Positions 16,975-26,002 of a DNA stretch of 64,000 bases are shown here, one piece after another. Source of the DNA: Variovorax sp. OK212 (GTDB taxonomy: Bacteria > Pseudomonadota > Gammaproteobacteria > Burkholderiales > Burkholderiaceae_C). Both the position numbers and the translations under genes were made by a program. Numbering within the stretch: the first letter of the stretch is position 1; each line of letters opens with the position of its first letter. Under the pieces are notes generated by a model. It was not told the origin of the DNA. It worked only from the letters and a program-made list of their open reading frames with translations, and made no database searches. The stretch spans positions 434,001-498,000 of the forward strand of contig NZ_FOLP01000004.1 of assembly GCF_900112425.1 (NCBI RefSeq), given 5' to 3'.

Positions 16975-18009
16975 CTAGCCGTCGAGTTCGCGCTTGAGCG
17001 AGGCGTTGCCGATCTTCCTGCGGCACAGCAGCCGGCGCGCCCCGGGCCCGGCGGCCATGCCGAGGTCGAGCAGCAGGGCGTCGCGCAAGCGCGCGTCGCC
17101 ATGGCGCAGCGATTTGTCGAGGGCGTCGACCCTGGCCAGCAGCTCGTCGAAGGCATCGCTGCCGTCGCCGTCCGCGTCGGCGGCAGGCCGGGGCGCCTTG
17201 GCGTACGCGCGCACCAGCAGTTCTTCTTCGAGCCCCGTGCCCGTGGCCGCGGTGAACATGCCGCGGTGCGTGGCGATCCACGCGCGCAGCGTGGCGAGGT
17301 CCGCCGTGCCGGCGTAGGCGCGCAGCGCCGTCGCGCGGTAGTTGTCGCCGAAGCCCTTGGCCGTGTCGCAGAGCTGCAGTGCCGCATCGAGCCCGTGCCG
17401 CGCGGCGACCTGCTCGACCAGCAACTCGCGCGCATCGAGCAGCGTGTGCCGCTCCGGGCGCTGGTCGGCCTTCTTGTGCTTCGCGAGGAAGCCCGCGGCG
17501 TCGCCGTTTCGCGCGTGCTGCATCAGCAGCACGCGGTCCGCGCGATGCGCCATGCCGGAGCGCAGGCGCGGCGCGATGTCCCGGTCGACGCGTGCCATCT
17601 CGCCCTGCATGGCGAGGTCCGCGGCGATGTGCAGCAGCAGGTGGCCGCGCAGGATCTCGTCGGGCACCTGCAGCGTCCACGCCAGCATCTCGTCCGCGCC
17701 GAGGCCGGCCGTGTCGAACAGCACCTCGATGCGCTCCATCCAGCCCAGGCCGTGGCCGCTGCGGTTTCCGCGCAGCCGCTTCATCATGTCGGCCCACGGC
17801 GTGCGGTAGCCGCGGTGCCCCAGGTAGCCGCAGCCCAGGCCCTTGCCTGTGTACGGTTCGCCGGCAAGGGCATCGATCAGCGGCTGCACCTCGGCGGCCA
17901 GCGCATCGAGTTGCGCCCGCTGTTCGTCGCTGGGGTGGTAGCCGATGGCATCGTCGAGTTCGATCGCGCGGATGCAGCGCGTGAGGGCGTCTTGAATGCG
18001 CGGGTCCAT
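16975..18009 (-). CDS. conserved hypothetical protein
   Basis: A 344-aa soluble, mostly helical protein that I do not recognise. It starts MDPRIQDALTRCIRAIELDD and has a Gly/Tyr-rich segment GKGLGCGYLGHRGYRTPWAD at about residues 55-74, HLLLHIAADLAMQGEMARVD near 120, and a C-terminal basic CRRKIGNASLKRELDG. No signal peptide, membrane helix or catalytic motif stands out. The next gene upstream on the same strand stops two bases before this start, so the two are probably one transcription unit. Confidence 0.75.
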   Translation of the reverse strand: MDPRIQDALTRCIRAIELDDAIGYHPSDEQRAQLDALAAEVQPLIDALAGEPYTGKGLGCGYLGHRGYRTPWADMMKRLRGNRSGHGLGWMERIEVLFDTAGLGADEMLAWTLQVPDEILRGHLLLHIAADLAMQGEMARVDRDIAPRLRSGMAHRADRVLLMQHARNGDAAGFLAKHKKADQRPERHTLLDARELLVEQVAARHGLDAALQLCDTAKGFGDNYRATALRAYAGTADLATLRAWIATHRGMFTAATGTGLEEELLVRAYAKAPRPAADADGDGSDAFDELLARVDALDKSLRHGDARLRDALLLDLGMAAGPGARRLLCRRKIGNASLKRELDG

Positions 18010-18011
18010 GG

Positions 18012-18254
18012 CTAAGGCCTCGGGTCTGGTGGGTGGGGCGCGTCGGTGGGCGATGCTTCCCGCACGGCCGACCGGAGCATCGCGGCCACCGCGCCGCACA
18101 GCAGGCCGATGCCCGCGCCCATCGACGCATGGACCGGTGCGGCGAGTCCGCCGATGACCGCGCCGCTACCGGCAACACGCGGGCCCGCGCCCATGAGAAA
18201 CCCGATGACGGCGCCCAGCGCCGTTCCTGCAAGGATCAAGGTGGTCGATTTCAT
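18012..18254 (-). CDS. small glycine-rich membrane protein
   Basis: An 80-aa protein with two hydrophobic Gly/Ala-rich segments, LILAGTALGAVIGFLMGAG (residues about 6-24) and GAGIGLLCGAVAAML (about 47-61). The GxxxG spacing is like glycine-zipper membrane proteins. The C-terminus is Pro/Asp-rich (SPTDAPHPPDPRP). It is followed at two bases by the 344-aa hypothetical gene. Function unknown. Confidence 0.65.
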   Translation of the reverse strand: MKSTTLILAGTALGAVIGFLMGAGPRVAGSGAVIGGLAAPVHASMGAGIGLLCGAVAAMLRSAVREASPTDAPHPPDPRP

Positions 18255-18342
18255 TGCGGTGTGCGACGGTCCTGGCTCACGCGGCCGAAGACACGCGGGT
18301 GTGCGACCGCGCATGATAGGAGCGCCGGTTGCGCGCCGCCAG

Positions 18343-18373
18343 AAAAAAAGCCGGGCTGCAAGAGCCCGGCTTT
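18343..18373 (-). terminator. intrinsic terminator of malate synthase G
   Basis: On the minus strand a 9-bp perfect stem AGCCGGGCT/AGCCCGGCT (18363-18371 and 18349-18357) with a 5-base loop is followed by seven U (A-run 18343-18349). It lies 24 bases past the glcB stop. Confidence 0.9.
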
Positions 18374-18396
18374 CATTCATTCGCTGGTGCCGGGGC

Positions 18397-20571
18397 TCAA
18401 GCCTCGCCCTTCACCTTCAGCCGCCACGCGTGCAGCAGCGGCTCCGTGTACCCGCTCGGCTGCTCGATGCCCTTGAACACCAGGTCCTGCGCGGCCTTGT
18501 AGGCGGCCGAGGTGTCGAAGTGGCCGGCCATGGGCAGGTACTGCGCGTCGCCTGCGTTCTGTTCGTCGACCACCTTGGCCATGCGCTGGAAGGTCTCGTC
18601 GACCTGCGCCCTGGTCACCACGCCGTGCAGCAGCCAGTTGGCGATGTGCTGGCTGGAGATGCGCAGCGTGGCGCGGTCTTCCATCAGGCCGACGTTGTGG
18701 ATGTCGGGCACCTTCGAGCAGCCCACGCCCTGGTCGATCCAGCGCACCACGTAGCCCAGGATGCCCTGCACGTTGTTGTCGATCTCCTGCTGCTTCTCGG
18801 CGTCGGTCCACTTCGCTTCGGCCGCGATGGGCACCTGCAGCAGGGCGTTGAGGATGTTGTCGCGCTCGCCGTCGGCGTCGATCTTCTCCAGCTCCTGCTG
18901 CACCGCGGTCACGCTGACCTGGTGGTAGTGCAGCGCGTGCAGCGTGGCGGCGGTGGGCGAGGGCACCCAGGCGGTGTTGGCGCCGGCCTTGGGGTGGGCG
19001 ATCTTCTGCTCGAGCATCGCGGCCATCAGGTCGGGCATGGCCCACATGCCCTTGCCGATCTGCGCCTTGCCGCGCAGGCCGCTGGACAGGCCCACCAGCA
19101 CGTTGTTCTTCTCGTACGCGCCGATCCACGCGCTGGACTTCATGTCGCCCTTGCGGATCATCGGGCCGCCCTGCATGGCGGTGTGCATCTCGTCGCCGGT
19201 GCGGTCGAGGAAGCCGGTGTTGATGAAGGCCACGCGCGCGGCGGCCTCGGCGATGCAGGCCTTCAGGTTCACGCTGGTGCGGCGCTCCTCGTCCATGATG
19301 CCGAGCTTCACGGTGTTGGCGGGCAGGCCGAGCAGCTGCTCGACGCGGCCGAACAGCTCGCTGGCGAAAGCCACTTCGGCCGGGCCGTGCATCTTCGGCT
19401 TGACGATGTAGATGCTGCCGGTGCGCGAGTTGCCCTTGCGCTTCAGGTCGATGGTGGCGATGGTGGTGGTCACCACGGCGTCCAGGATGCCTTCGGGGAT
19501 TTCCTTGCCGGCTTCGTACAGCACGGCCGGGTTGGTCATCAGGTGGCCCACGTTGCGCAGGAACATGAGCGAGCGGCCGTGCAGCTTCACGGGCTGGCCG
19601 TTGGCGCCGGTGTATTCGCGGTCGGGGTTCAGGCCGCGCGTGAAGGTCTTGCCGCCCTTGGCGACTTCTTCGGTGAGCGAGCCTTCGACGATGCCGAGCC
19701 AGTTCGCGTACGCCACCACCTTGTCGGCCGCGTCCACCACGGCCACCGAGTCTTCGAGGTCGAGGATGGTGGAAAGCGCGGCTTCCAGCACCAGGTCGCT
19801 CACGCCGGCCGCGTCGGTCTTGCCGATGGGCGTGCTGCGGTCGATGCGGATGTCCAGGTGGATGCCGTTGTGCTTGAGCAGCACCGACGACGGCGCGGCG
19901 GCGTCGCCCTGGTAGCCGATGAACTGCGAGGCATCGGCCAGGCCGGTGCTGCTGCTTTGCAGCGCGACGACGAGCTTGCCGTCCTTCACGCTGTAGCCGG
20001 TGGCCATTTTGTGCGAACCGTTTTCCAGCGGCGCGGCCTGGTCGAGCACGTTGCGCGCGAACTCGATGACCTTGGCGCCGCGCACGGGGTTGTAGCCCTT
20101 GCCCTTTTCGGCGCCGCCGGTCTCGGGAATGGCGTCGGTGCCGTACAGCGCGTCGTACAGCGAGCCCCAGCGCGCGTTGGCGGCGTTCAGTGCGTAGCGC
20201 GCGTTCAGGATGGGCACCACCAGCTGCGGGCCGGCCTGCAGCGCGAGCTCGGAGTCGACGTTGGTGGTGGTGGCCTTCGTGCCCTGGGGTTGCGGCAGCA
20301 GGTAGCCGATCTTTTCCAGGAAGGCGCGGTAGGCCGGCATGTCGGCGATCGGGCCGGGGTTCTTCTTGTGCCAGGCGTCGAGCTCGGCCTGCAGGCGGTC
20401 GCGTTCGGCCAGCAGGGCGATGTTCTTCGGCGCGAGGTCGTGGACGATGGCGTCGAAGCCCTTCCAGAAGACGTCGCTGGCCACGCCGGTGGCGGGCAGG
20501 ACCTTGTCCTCGATGAAACGGTGGAGCTCGGTCGCGACCTGGAGTCCGTGGGCGGTGGTGCGGGCGGTCAT
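18397..20571 (-). CDS. glcB: malate synthase G
   Basis: A 724-aa enzyme, against about 723 in E. coli, that condenses glyoxylate and acetyl-CoA to malate in the glyoxylate or glycolate route. The start at 20571 gives [29 protein letters not shown], matching the family N-terminus; an in-frame ATG further upstream would add about 45 residues not seen in the family. Recognisable blocks are [57 protein letters not shown] (active-site Arg/Glu region) and [20 protein letters not shown]. It is a single gene with its own strong terminator and is divergent from the aminotransferase gene. Confidence 0.98.
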   Translation of the reverse strand: MTARTTAHGLQVATELHRFIEDKVLPATGVASDVFWKGFDAIVHDLAPKNIALLAERDRLQAELDAWHKKNPGPIADMPAYRAFLEKIGYLLPQPQGTKATTTNVDSELALQAGPQLVVPILNARYALNAANARWGSLYDALYGTDAIPETGGAEKGKGYNPVRGAKVIEFARNVLDQAAPLENGSHKMATGYSVKDGKLVVALQSSSTGLADASQFIGYQGDAAAPSSVLLKHNGIHLDIRIDRSTPIGKTDAAGVSDLVLEAALSTILDLEDSVAVVDAADKVVAYANWLGIVEGSLTEEVAKGGKTFTRGLNPDREYTGANGQPVKLHGRSLMFLRNVGHLMTNPAVLYEAGKEIPEGILDAVVTTTIATIDLKRKGNSRTGSIYIVKPKMHGPAEVAFASELFGRVEQLLGLPANTVKLGIMDEERRTSVNLKACIAEAAARVAFINTGFLDRTGDEMHTAMQGGPMIRKGDMKSSAWIGAYEKNNVLVGLSSGLRGKAQIGKGMWAMPDLMAAMLEQKIAHPKAGANTAWVPSPTAATLHALHYHQVSVTAVQQELEKIDADGERDNILNALLQVPIAAEAKWTDAEKQQEIDNNVQGILGYVVRWIDQGVGCSKVPDIHNVGLMEDRATLRISSQHIANWLLHGVVTRAQVDETFQRMAKVVDEQNAGDAQYLPMAGHFDTSAAYKAAQDLVFKGIEQPSGYTEPLLHAWRLKVKGEA

Positions 20572-20743
20572 GGGGGTTCTCCTTGAGAAAGATGCAGTCT
20601 TGGGACGAACTTTATTCGATACCTCGATGGCCAGTAAGAGCCGCTGGCGGGATTTATCTGTGACAAAAATGAAGGTAATGCAGCGCGCGGGCGCCCGGCG
20701 TGCCAAGGGTAGGCACTGATAAGGGCACCGGAGGCGAGGGATA

Positions 20744-20761
20744 TATTTAACTTCTTAAATA
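20744..20761. promoter_or_regulatory. AT-rich dyad between glcB and the aminotransferase gene
   Basis: TATTTAA-CTTC-TTAAATA is a perfect 7-bp inverted repeat 16 bases upstream of the aminotransferase ATG, in an otherwise GC-rich genome. It overlaps the expected promoter of that gene and could be an operator. The binding protein is unknown. Confidence 0.45.
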
Positions 20762-20777
20762 AATCCGGCCTGTTCCC

Positions 20778-21755
20778 ATGATCCTCCTGGCTTCCAATGA
20801 AAACCCGCTCGGCATGCCCGAGTCGGCCCGCCGCGCGGCGGCCGCGGCGCTCGAAGGCGCCGGCAACTACCCCGACAGCAACGGCACCGCGCTGAAGAAC
20901 GCGCTGGCCGCCCGGCTCGATGTGCCGCCGGACTGGCTCACGCTCGGCAGCGGCTCGAGCGAGATCCTCGAACTCGCGGCGCAGGTGAGTCTGAAGCCGG
21001 GCGAGGGCGTCGTCTACTCCCAGTACGGCTTCGTGGTCTATGCACAGGCCGCGGCCCACGCCCATGCGCGCGCCACCGTCGTGCCGGCGCGCGAACACGG
21101 CCACGACCTCGGGGCCATGCGTGCCGCCATCGGCGACGACACCCAGCTGGTGTTCGTCGCCAACCCGAACAACCCGACCGGCACCTTCATCGACGCCGCG
21201 CCGCTGCTGGCCTTCCTGCAGTCGGTGCCTTCGCACGTGACGGTGCTGCTGGACGAGGCCTACACCGAGTACCTGTCGCCCGCGCAGCGCTACAACAGCA
21301 TCGAGTGGGTGCGGCGCCTGCCGAACCTGATCGTGGCGCGCACCTTCTCCAAGGCCTTCGGGCTGGCGGGGCTGCGCATCGGCTACGGCGTGTCGCAGCC
21401 GGCGCTGGCCCTGCGCATGAACGCGCAGCGCCCGCGCTTCAACGTGACCACGCCGGCGCAGGCCGCCGCGGTGGCCGCGCTGGGCGACACGGACTACCTG
21501 GCGCGCACCTATGCGCTCAACACGGCCGGCCGCGAGCAGCTCGCGGCGGGCTTCACCGAGCTCGGCCTGCCGTACGTGCCCTCGTCGGGCAACTTCCTGA
21601 TGGTGCAGGTCGGCGACGCGCAGGCCGTGCACACGCGCCTGCTGGCGGCGGGCATCGAGGTTTCGCTGCTCGGCAACTACGGGCTGGGCGAGTGGCTCCG
21701 CATCAGCATCGGGCTGCCCGAGCAGAACCGCGCGGTGCTGGCCGCGCTGCGCTGA
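20778..21755 (+). CDS. PLP-dependent aminotransferase, HisC-like and N-terminally short
   Basis: A 325-aa fold-type I aminotransferase. ASNENPLGMP (residues 5-14), the SGSSEIL phosphate-binding loop (58-64), VANPNNPTG (127-135), the LLDEAY segment with Asp159, and TFSKAFGLAGLR with PLP Lys192 all match histidinol-phosphate aminotransferase and its relatives. It begins at the ASNENP block, about 30 residues later than normal HisC; a stop codon (TAA, 20760-20762) in frame just upstream excludes a longer form. It therefore lacks the N-terminal arm. It is next to a Bug binding protein, not to other his genes, so a role in another amino acid pathway is likely. Confidence 0.85.
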   Translation: MILLASNENPLGMPESARRAAAAALEGAGNYPDSNGTALKNALAARLDVPPDWLTLGSGSSEILELAAQVSLKPGEGVVYSQYGFVVYAQAAAHAHARATVVPAREHGHDLGAMRAAIGDDTQLVFVANPNNPTGTFIDAAPLLAFLQSVPSHVTVLLDEAYTEYLSPAQRYNSIEWVRRLPNLIVARTFSKAFGLAGLRIGYGVSQPALALRMNAQRPRFNVTTPAQAAAVAALGDTDYLARTYALNTAGREQLAAGFTELGLPYVPSSGNFLMVQVGDAQAVHTRLLAAGIEVSLLGNYGLGEWLRISIGLPEQNRAVLAALR

Positions 21756-21851
21756 CCCGGACGGGCCGGGCTGGGCCAGGTCGAGCCAGGCCAAGGCGGA
21801 CTTCGCGCGCGTGACTGTTTTTTCCGACAACCCTCCGAGGAGACAAGGACC

Positions 21852-22820
21852 ATGAAACGCCGTCAGTTCGCAGCGCGCACCGCTGCCGCCTTTGCCGCCA
21901 CGGCCGCCGCGCCGTGGGTGTTCGCGCAAGACCGCACGGTGCGGATCCTGGTCGGCTTTCCGCCGGGCGGCTCGGCGGACGTGGTGGCGCGGGTGCTCGC
22001 CGAGAAGATGCGCGTGTCGCTGGGGCAGAACGTGATCATCGACAACAAGCCCGGCGCGGCCGGCCGGCTTGCGCTGGGCGAACTCAGGCGCGCCGCGCCG
22101 GACGGTGCCACGCTGGCGTTCTCGCCCAGCGGCGCGATGGTGATCCACCCCTGGCTCTATCCGAACCTCGGCTACGACCCGGCGAAGGACTTCGCGCCGA
22201 TCGCGCTCGGCAGCACCTTCGACTTCGCGGTGACGGCCGGCCCCGGCGCGCCCGCGGGCGACCTGAGGACGGTGCTGGCCTGGATGAAGGCCAACCCCGG
22301 CAAGGCCAACTACGCCACCTCGGGCGCGGGCACGGTGCCGCACTTCGCGGGACAGCTGATCGCGCAGGCGGCCGGCGTGCCGATGACGCACGTGGCCTAC
22401 CGCGGCGGCGCGCCCGCCGCGCAGGACCTCATCGGCGGGCAGGTGCCGCTGATGGTCGACACGGCCTTGGAAACCATCGAGCACCACCGCGCGGGCAAGG
22501 TCCGCATCCTCGCGGTGACGGGCGAGCAGCGCAGCCGCGCGCTGCCCGAGGTGCCGACGCTGAAGGAGGCGGGCATCGACGTGACGGCCGACGCCTTCTT
22601 CGGGCTGTACGGGCCGCCGGGCATGCCGCCCGAACTGGTCGCGCGCATCGACCGGTCGGTGGCCGATGCGCTGCGCATGCCCGACGTGCAGGAAAAAATC
22701 CATTCGCTGGGGCTCGTGCCCACGCATGCCGGGCCGGCCGAGCTGGCGGCGGTCCAGGCGGCGCACCTGAAGCGCTGGGAGATGCCGATCAGGAACTCGG
22801 GATTCAAGGCCGAGTCCTGA
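21852..22820 (+). CDS. Bug/TctC-family tricarboxylate-type substrate-binding protein
   Basis: A 322-aa periplasmic protein. MKRRQFAARTAAAFAATAAAP is a signal peptide with an Arg pair, ending near WVFAQD. The Bug-family signatures follow: RILVGFPPGGSADVVARVL (ligand carboxylate loop), IIDNKPGAAGRLA, and YATSGAGTVPHFAGQL with MTHVAYRGGAPAAQDLIGGQV. An AGGAG lies upstream. No TctA/TctB permease genes are adjacent, which is normal for the expanded Bug families of Comamonadaceae and Burkholderiales. Ligand unknown. Confidence 0.93.
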   Translation: MKRRQFAARTAAAFAATAAAPWVFAQDRTVRILVGFPPGGSADVVARVLAEKMRVSLGQNVIIDNKPGAAGRLALGELRRAAPDGATLAFSPSGAMVIHPWLYPNLGYDPAKDFAPIALGSTFDFAVTAGPGAPAGDLRTVLAWMKANPGKANYATSGAGTVPHFAGQLIAQAAGVPMTHVAYRGGAPAAQDLIGGQVPLMVDTALETIEHHRAGKVRILAVTGEQRSRALPEVPTLKEAGIDVTADAFFGLYGPPGMPPELVARIDRSVADALRMPDVQEKIHSLGLVPTHAGPAELAAVQAAHLKRWEMPIRNSGFKAES

Positions 22821-22831
22821 GCCTGGCATTT

Positions 22832-22933
22832 CTCCCTCCCGTTCCGGGGGAGGGCGGGGTGGGGCCAGCAACCTTTGAGCGCGCGCGGCGTTGAAGGCCG
22901 CGTGCCCCCCTCCCGGGCTTCCCCCGGGAGGGG
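22832..22933. repeat. GC-rich palindromic intergenic element
   Basis: Two G/C-rich hairpins lie within about 100 bases between the Bug gene and the iclR gene. The left one is formed by CTCCCTCCCG and the CGGGGGAGGG-like stretch near 22832-22854. The right one is a perfect 11-bp inverted repeat (22907-22917 with 22923-22933, 5-base loop). The paired-palindrome layout is like REP-type elements scattered in GC-rich betaproteobacterial genomes. It may also act as a two-way transcript end, since the genes converge here. Confidence 0.5.
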
Positions 22934-22966
22934 AATGAGCAAGACCGCCGACGCGGCGCTGGTGTC

Positions 22967-23707
22967 TTACACCTGCGCGCTGAGGTCCTTCGCCGCGGCG
23001 CGCACAGGCTCGATGTAGGCCTCGTCGTACCGGTGCGCCGGCATCGTCAGCGTGACCGCCGCGGCCAGGCGGCCGTCCGCGTGGAACACCGGCGCGGAGA
23101 TGCCCGCGAGTTCGGCCGTGCGGTCGCCCACCAGCGCGCAGTAGCCCTGCGCGCGGATCGCGTCGTACAGCTTGCGTTCCTTCGCGCCGCGCGGCCGCTC
23201 GGCCTCGGGCCCGAAGGCGATCAGCACGCGCGCCCCGGCGCCCCGGTCGTTGGGCAGCAGGTCGCCCGCGCGCACGTGGTCGCGCACCACGTGCGACGAA
23301 TCGACCCGGAACTGGCACAGGCGCACCCAGCTTTCGCCCTGGTCCTGCCGCACGTGGTAGGCCGCGCTCTCGCCCGTGTCGGCGGCCAGTGTGCGCAGCA
23401 CCGGCAGCACGATGCGGTCGAGCGACTGCGACGCCGCATAGAGCCCGTGCAGCCGCGCGATCTCCATGCCCAGCGCGTAGCGCCCGTCGTCCTGCCGGCG
23501 AATCAGCCGTGCGTGTTCCAGCGACGCCAGCAGCCGCAGCACCGTGCTCTTGTAGAGCTGCGTGCGCTCGGCGAACTGCGCGAGCGTGAGCGCCTCGTCG
23601 CCCGCCCGGAAGGCCGAGAGCAGGCTCAGCGCACGGTCGACCGCGGCGGCGCCGCCGGGGGCTGCGTTGAGGTCGGACACCGATTCGGTCTGGGCTTTGC
23701 GGGGCAT
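22967..23707 (-). CDS. IclR family transcriptional regulator
   Basis: A 246-aa regulator with an N-terminal winged helix (AVDRALSLLSAFRAGDEALTLA, then RTQLYKSTVLRLLASLEH, about residues 22-75) and a C-terminal IclR effector domain (ESAAYHVRQ to the AGISAPVF and AAAVTLTMPAHRYDE blocks). It is divergent from the HMG-CoA lyase cassette across 148 bases that contain two tandem 19-bp palindromes. It is therefore the probable acid-responsive regulator of that cassette and of itself. Confidence 0.93.
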   Translation of the reverse strand: MPRKAQTESVSDLNAAPGGAAAVDRALSLLSAFRAGDEALTLAQFAERTQLYKSTVLRLLASLEHARLIRRQDDGRYALGMEIARLHGLYAASQSLDRIVLPVLRTLAADTGESAAYHVRQDQGESWVRLCQFRVDSSHVVRDHVRAGDLLPNDRGAGARVLIAFGPEAERPRGAKERKLYDAIRAQGYCALVGDRTAELAGISAPVFHADGRLAAAVTLTMPAHRYDEAYIEPVRAAAKDLSAQV

Positions 23708-23770
23708 GGGGTGAGGCAGTGGCGGAGTGGGGGAATGGCTCGGCTTGACAGTCGATGCGTTCGACGGTCT

Positions 23771-23789
23771 AATTCTGTTTAACGGAATT
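23771..23789. promoter_or_regulatory. IclR operator candidate, site 1
   Basis: A 19-base imperfect palindrome (16 of 19 positions symmetric) of the form AATTC-N-GTT-N-AAC-N-GAATT. It ends one base before site 2, to which 13 of 19 positions are identical, in the iclR/HMG-CoA lyase divergent promoter region. Confidence 0.6.
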
Positions 23790-23790
23790 T

Positions 23791-23809
23791 AGTTCTGTCT
23801 GATAGAACT
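23791..23809. promoter_or_regulatory. IclR operator candidate, site 2
   Basis: A second 19-base palindrome (AGTTCT ... AGAACT, 16 of 19 symmetric) whose centre is 20 bases from that of site 1, so about two helical turns apart on the same face. It lies 47 bases upstream of the HMG-CoA lyase ATG. Tandem sites of this size are usual for IclR dimers binding as a tetramer. Confidence 0.6.
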
Positions 23810-23855
23810 GTCAAGCGAAGCTTCAAGAAAGCTTCCACTCCAGGAGACACCCTCG

Positions 23856-24803
23856 ATGACACCCCCCGACGTCCTCATCAGCGAGGTCGGCCCGCGCGAC
23901 GGCCTGCAATCGGTCAAGGCCACCATGCCCACGGCCGACAAGCTGCGCTGGATCGACGCGCTCTACGCCGCCGGCGTGCGCGAGATCGAGGTCGCGTCCT
24001 TCGTGCCCGCCAAGCTGCTGCCGCAGATGGCCGATGCCGCCGACGTGGTGCGCCACGCCGTCACGCTGCCCGGCCTGGTGGTGATGGCGCTGGTGCCCAA
24101 CCGCAAGGGCGCGCAGGCCGCGCTGGAAGCCGGCGTGCACAAGCTCACCATGCCGGTGTCGGCCAGCGTGGCGCATTCGCTGGCCAACGTGCGCAAGACG
24201 CCCACCGAGATGGTGGAAGAGGTGCGCGCCATCTCCGAGCTGCGCCGCGCCATGGCGCCGCAGGTGAAGCTCGAGGCGGGCATTTCCACCGCCTTCGGCT
24301 GCACGCTGCAGGGCCTGGTGCCGGAAGACGACGTGATCCGCCTGGCCGCGCAATGCATCGAGGCCGGTGCCGACGAATCGGGTCTTTCAGACACCGTGGG
24401 CTACGCCAACCCCGCGCAGGTGCGCCGCCTGTTCAAGCGCCTGCGCGCCGAAGTCGGCAGGCATGCCGGTGCGGCCCACATGCACAACACGCGCGGCCTG
24501 GGCATCGCCAACTGCCTGGCGGCATGGGACGAGGGCGTGCGCACCTTCGACGCTTCGCTCGGCGGCCTGGGCGGCTGCCCGTACGCGCCAGGCGCCTCGG
24601 GCAACGCGGTCACCGAAGACCTCGTGTTCATGTTCGAGGCGATGGGCGTGCGCACGGGCATCGACATCCTCAAACTCATCGCGGCGCGCGCGCCGCTCAT
24701 GGCCGGCCTGCCCGGCGAACCGGTCTACGGCATGACGCCCGAGGCCGGCCTGCCCAAGGGTTTCGTTCAGGGCCTTGCCCAGGAAAACACCGCACATGTC
24801 TGA
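23856..24803 (+). CDS. hydroxymethylglutaryl-CoA lyase family protein
   Basis: A 315-aa TIM-barrel lyase of the HMGL-like family that splits 3-hydroxy-3-methylglutaryl-CoA, or a related 3-hydroxyacyl-CoA, into acetyl-CoA and a keto acid. SEVGPRDGLQ supplies the Arg14-Asp15 pair. The metal-binding histidines are His208 and His210 (AAHMHNTRG). The signature GGLGGCPYAPGASGN carries the catalytic Cys241 and Asn250. It is first in the cassette; its stop overlaps the CoA-transferase start by eight bases. With no isovaleryl-CoA or methylcrotonyl-CoA genes near, it may serve an imported dicarboxylic acid rather than leucine. Confidence 0.93.
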   Translation: MTPPDVLISEVGPRDGLQSVKATMPTADKLRWIDALYAAGVREIEVASFVPAKLLPQMADAADVVRHAVTLPGLVVMALVPNRKGAQAALEAGVHKLTMPVSASVAHSLANVRKTPTEMVEEVRAISELRRAMAPQVKLEAGISTAFGCTLQGLVPEDDVIRLAAQCIEAGADESGLSDTVGYANPAQVRRLFKRLRAEVGRHAGAAHMHNTRGLGIANCLAAWDEGVRTFDASLGGLGGCPYAPGASGNAVTEDLVFMFEAMGVRTGIDILKLIAARAPLMAGLPGEPVYGMTPEAGLPKGFVQGLAQENTAHV

Positions 24804-25998
24804 AGCCAATCCACCGCCGAATCCCTTGCCCTACGCCGGCATCCGCGTCGTCGAGTTCACCCACATGGTCATGGGCCCGACCTGCGGCCTGCTGCTGGCC
24901 GACCTGGGCGCCGAGGTCATCAAGGTCGAGCCCATCGAGGGCGACAACACGCGCCGCCTGCTGGGCTCGGGCTCGGGCTTCTTCCCGACCTTCAACCGCA
25001 ACAAGAAGAGCATCGCGCTCGACCTGAAGCAGCCCGAAGGCGTGGAGGCCGCGCTGCGGCTCATCGCCACGGCCGACATCGTGAGCGAGAACTTCAAGCC
25101 CGGCACCATGAAGAAGCTGGGGCTCGACTACGAGACGCTGGCCAAGCTCAACCCGCGCCTGATCTACGTGAGCCACAAGGGCTTCCTGCCCGGCCCCTAC
25201 GACCACCGCACCGCGCTCGACGAGGTGGTGCAGATGATGGGCGGCCTGGCCTACATGACCGGGCGCTCCGGAGACCCGCTGCGCGCGGGCACCAGCGTGA
25301 ACGACATCATGGGCGGCATGTTCGGCGCCATCGGCGCCATGGCCGCGCTGCGCCAGCGCGAGCTCACCGGCAAGGGCTGCGAGGTGCAGTCCGCGCTGTT
25401 CGAGAACAACGTGTTCCTGGTGGCGCAGCACATGATGCAGTTCGCCGCCACCGGCAAGGCGGCCGACCCGATGCCCAGCCGCATCTCGGCCTGGGCCGTG
25501 TACGACGTGTTCACCGTGAAGGACGGCGAGCAGATCTTCCTGGCCGCCGTGAGCGACAAGCAGTGGCTCATCTTCTGCAAGGCCTTCGGCCTGGAAGACA
25601 TGCTGGCCGACCCGCGCCTGAAGACCAACAACGACCGCGTGCGCGCGCGCGAATGGATGATGCCGATCCTGCGCTCGCACCTGGCGAACCACAGCGCGGG
25701 CGAGCTCGCGGCGGTGTTCGAGAAGAACGAGCTGCCGTTCGCGCCCATCACCAGGCCGCAGGAGCTGTTCGACGACCCGCACCTGAACGCCACCGGCGGC
25801 CTGGCGCCGGTGCGCATGAACGACGGCAGCATGGCCAAGGTGCCGCTGGCGCCGTTCACGCTGGGCGGCGAACGCCCCGGCATCCGCCTTCAGCCGCCGC
25901 ACATCGGCGAGCACAGCCGCGAGCTGCTGAAAGAAGTGGGCTACAGCGATGAAGCAATCGCTGCGCTCGAGACACGACACATCACCCTCGGAGACTGA
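24796..25998 (+). CDS. class III CoA-transferase (CaiB/BaiF family)
   Basis: A 400-aa formyl-CoA-transferase-type enzyme that moves CoA between carboxylic acids. The N-terminal block GIRVVEFTHMVMGPTCGLLL, DLGAEVIKVEP and the SIALDLKQPEG strand are typical. Asp170 in GTSVNDIMGGMFG aligns with the catalytic aspartate that forms the acyl anhydride. The ATG at 24796 overlaps the lyase stop (ATGTCTGA), so translation is coupled. Next to a lyase and a binding protein it probably activates the acid that the lyase then cleaves. Confidence 0.93.
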   Translation: MSEANPPPNPLPYAGIRVVEFTHMVMGPTCGLLLADLGAEVIKVEPIEGDNTRRLLGSGSGFFPTFNRNKKSIALDLKQPEGVEAALRLIATADIVSENFKPGTMKKLGLDYETLAKLNPRLIYVSHKGFLPGPYDHRTALDEVVQMMGGLAYMTGRSGDPLRAGTSVNDIMGGMFGAIGAMAALRQRELTGKGCEVQSALFENNVFLVAQHMMQFAATGKAADPMPSRISAWAVYDVFTVKDGEQIFLAAVSDKQWLIFCKAFGLEDMLADPRLKTNNDRVRAREWMMPILRSHLANHSAGELAAVFEKNELPFAPITRPQELFDDPHLNATGGLAPVRMNDGSMAKVPLAPFTLGGERPGIRLQPPHIGEHSRELLKEVGYSDEAIAALETRHITLGD

Positions 25999-26002
25999 CA
26001 CC

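Noticed and set aside
18046..20586. Rightward open frame of 846 codons opposite glcB
   Set aside because: Its composition is that of an antisense shadow, with no motifs or ribosome-binding site. Malate synthase G on the other strand is unambiguous.
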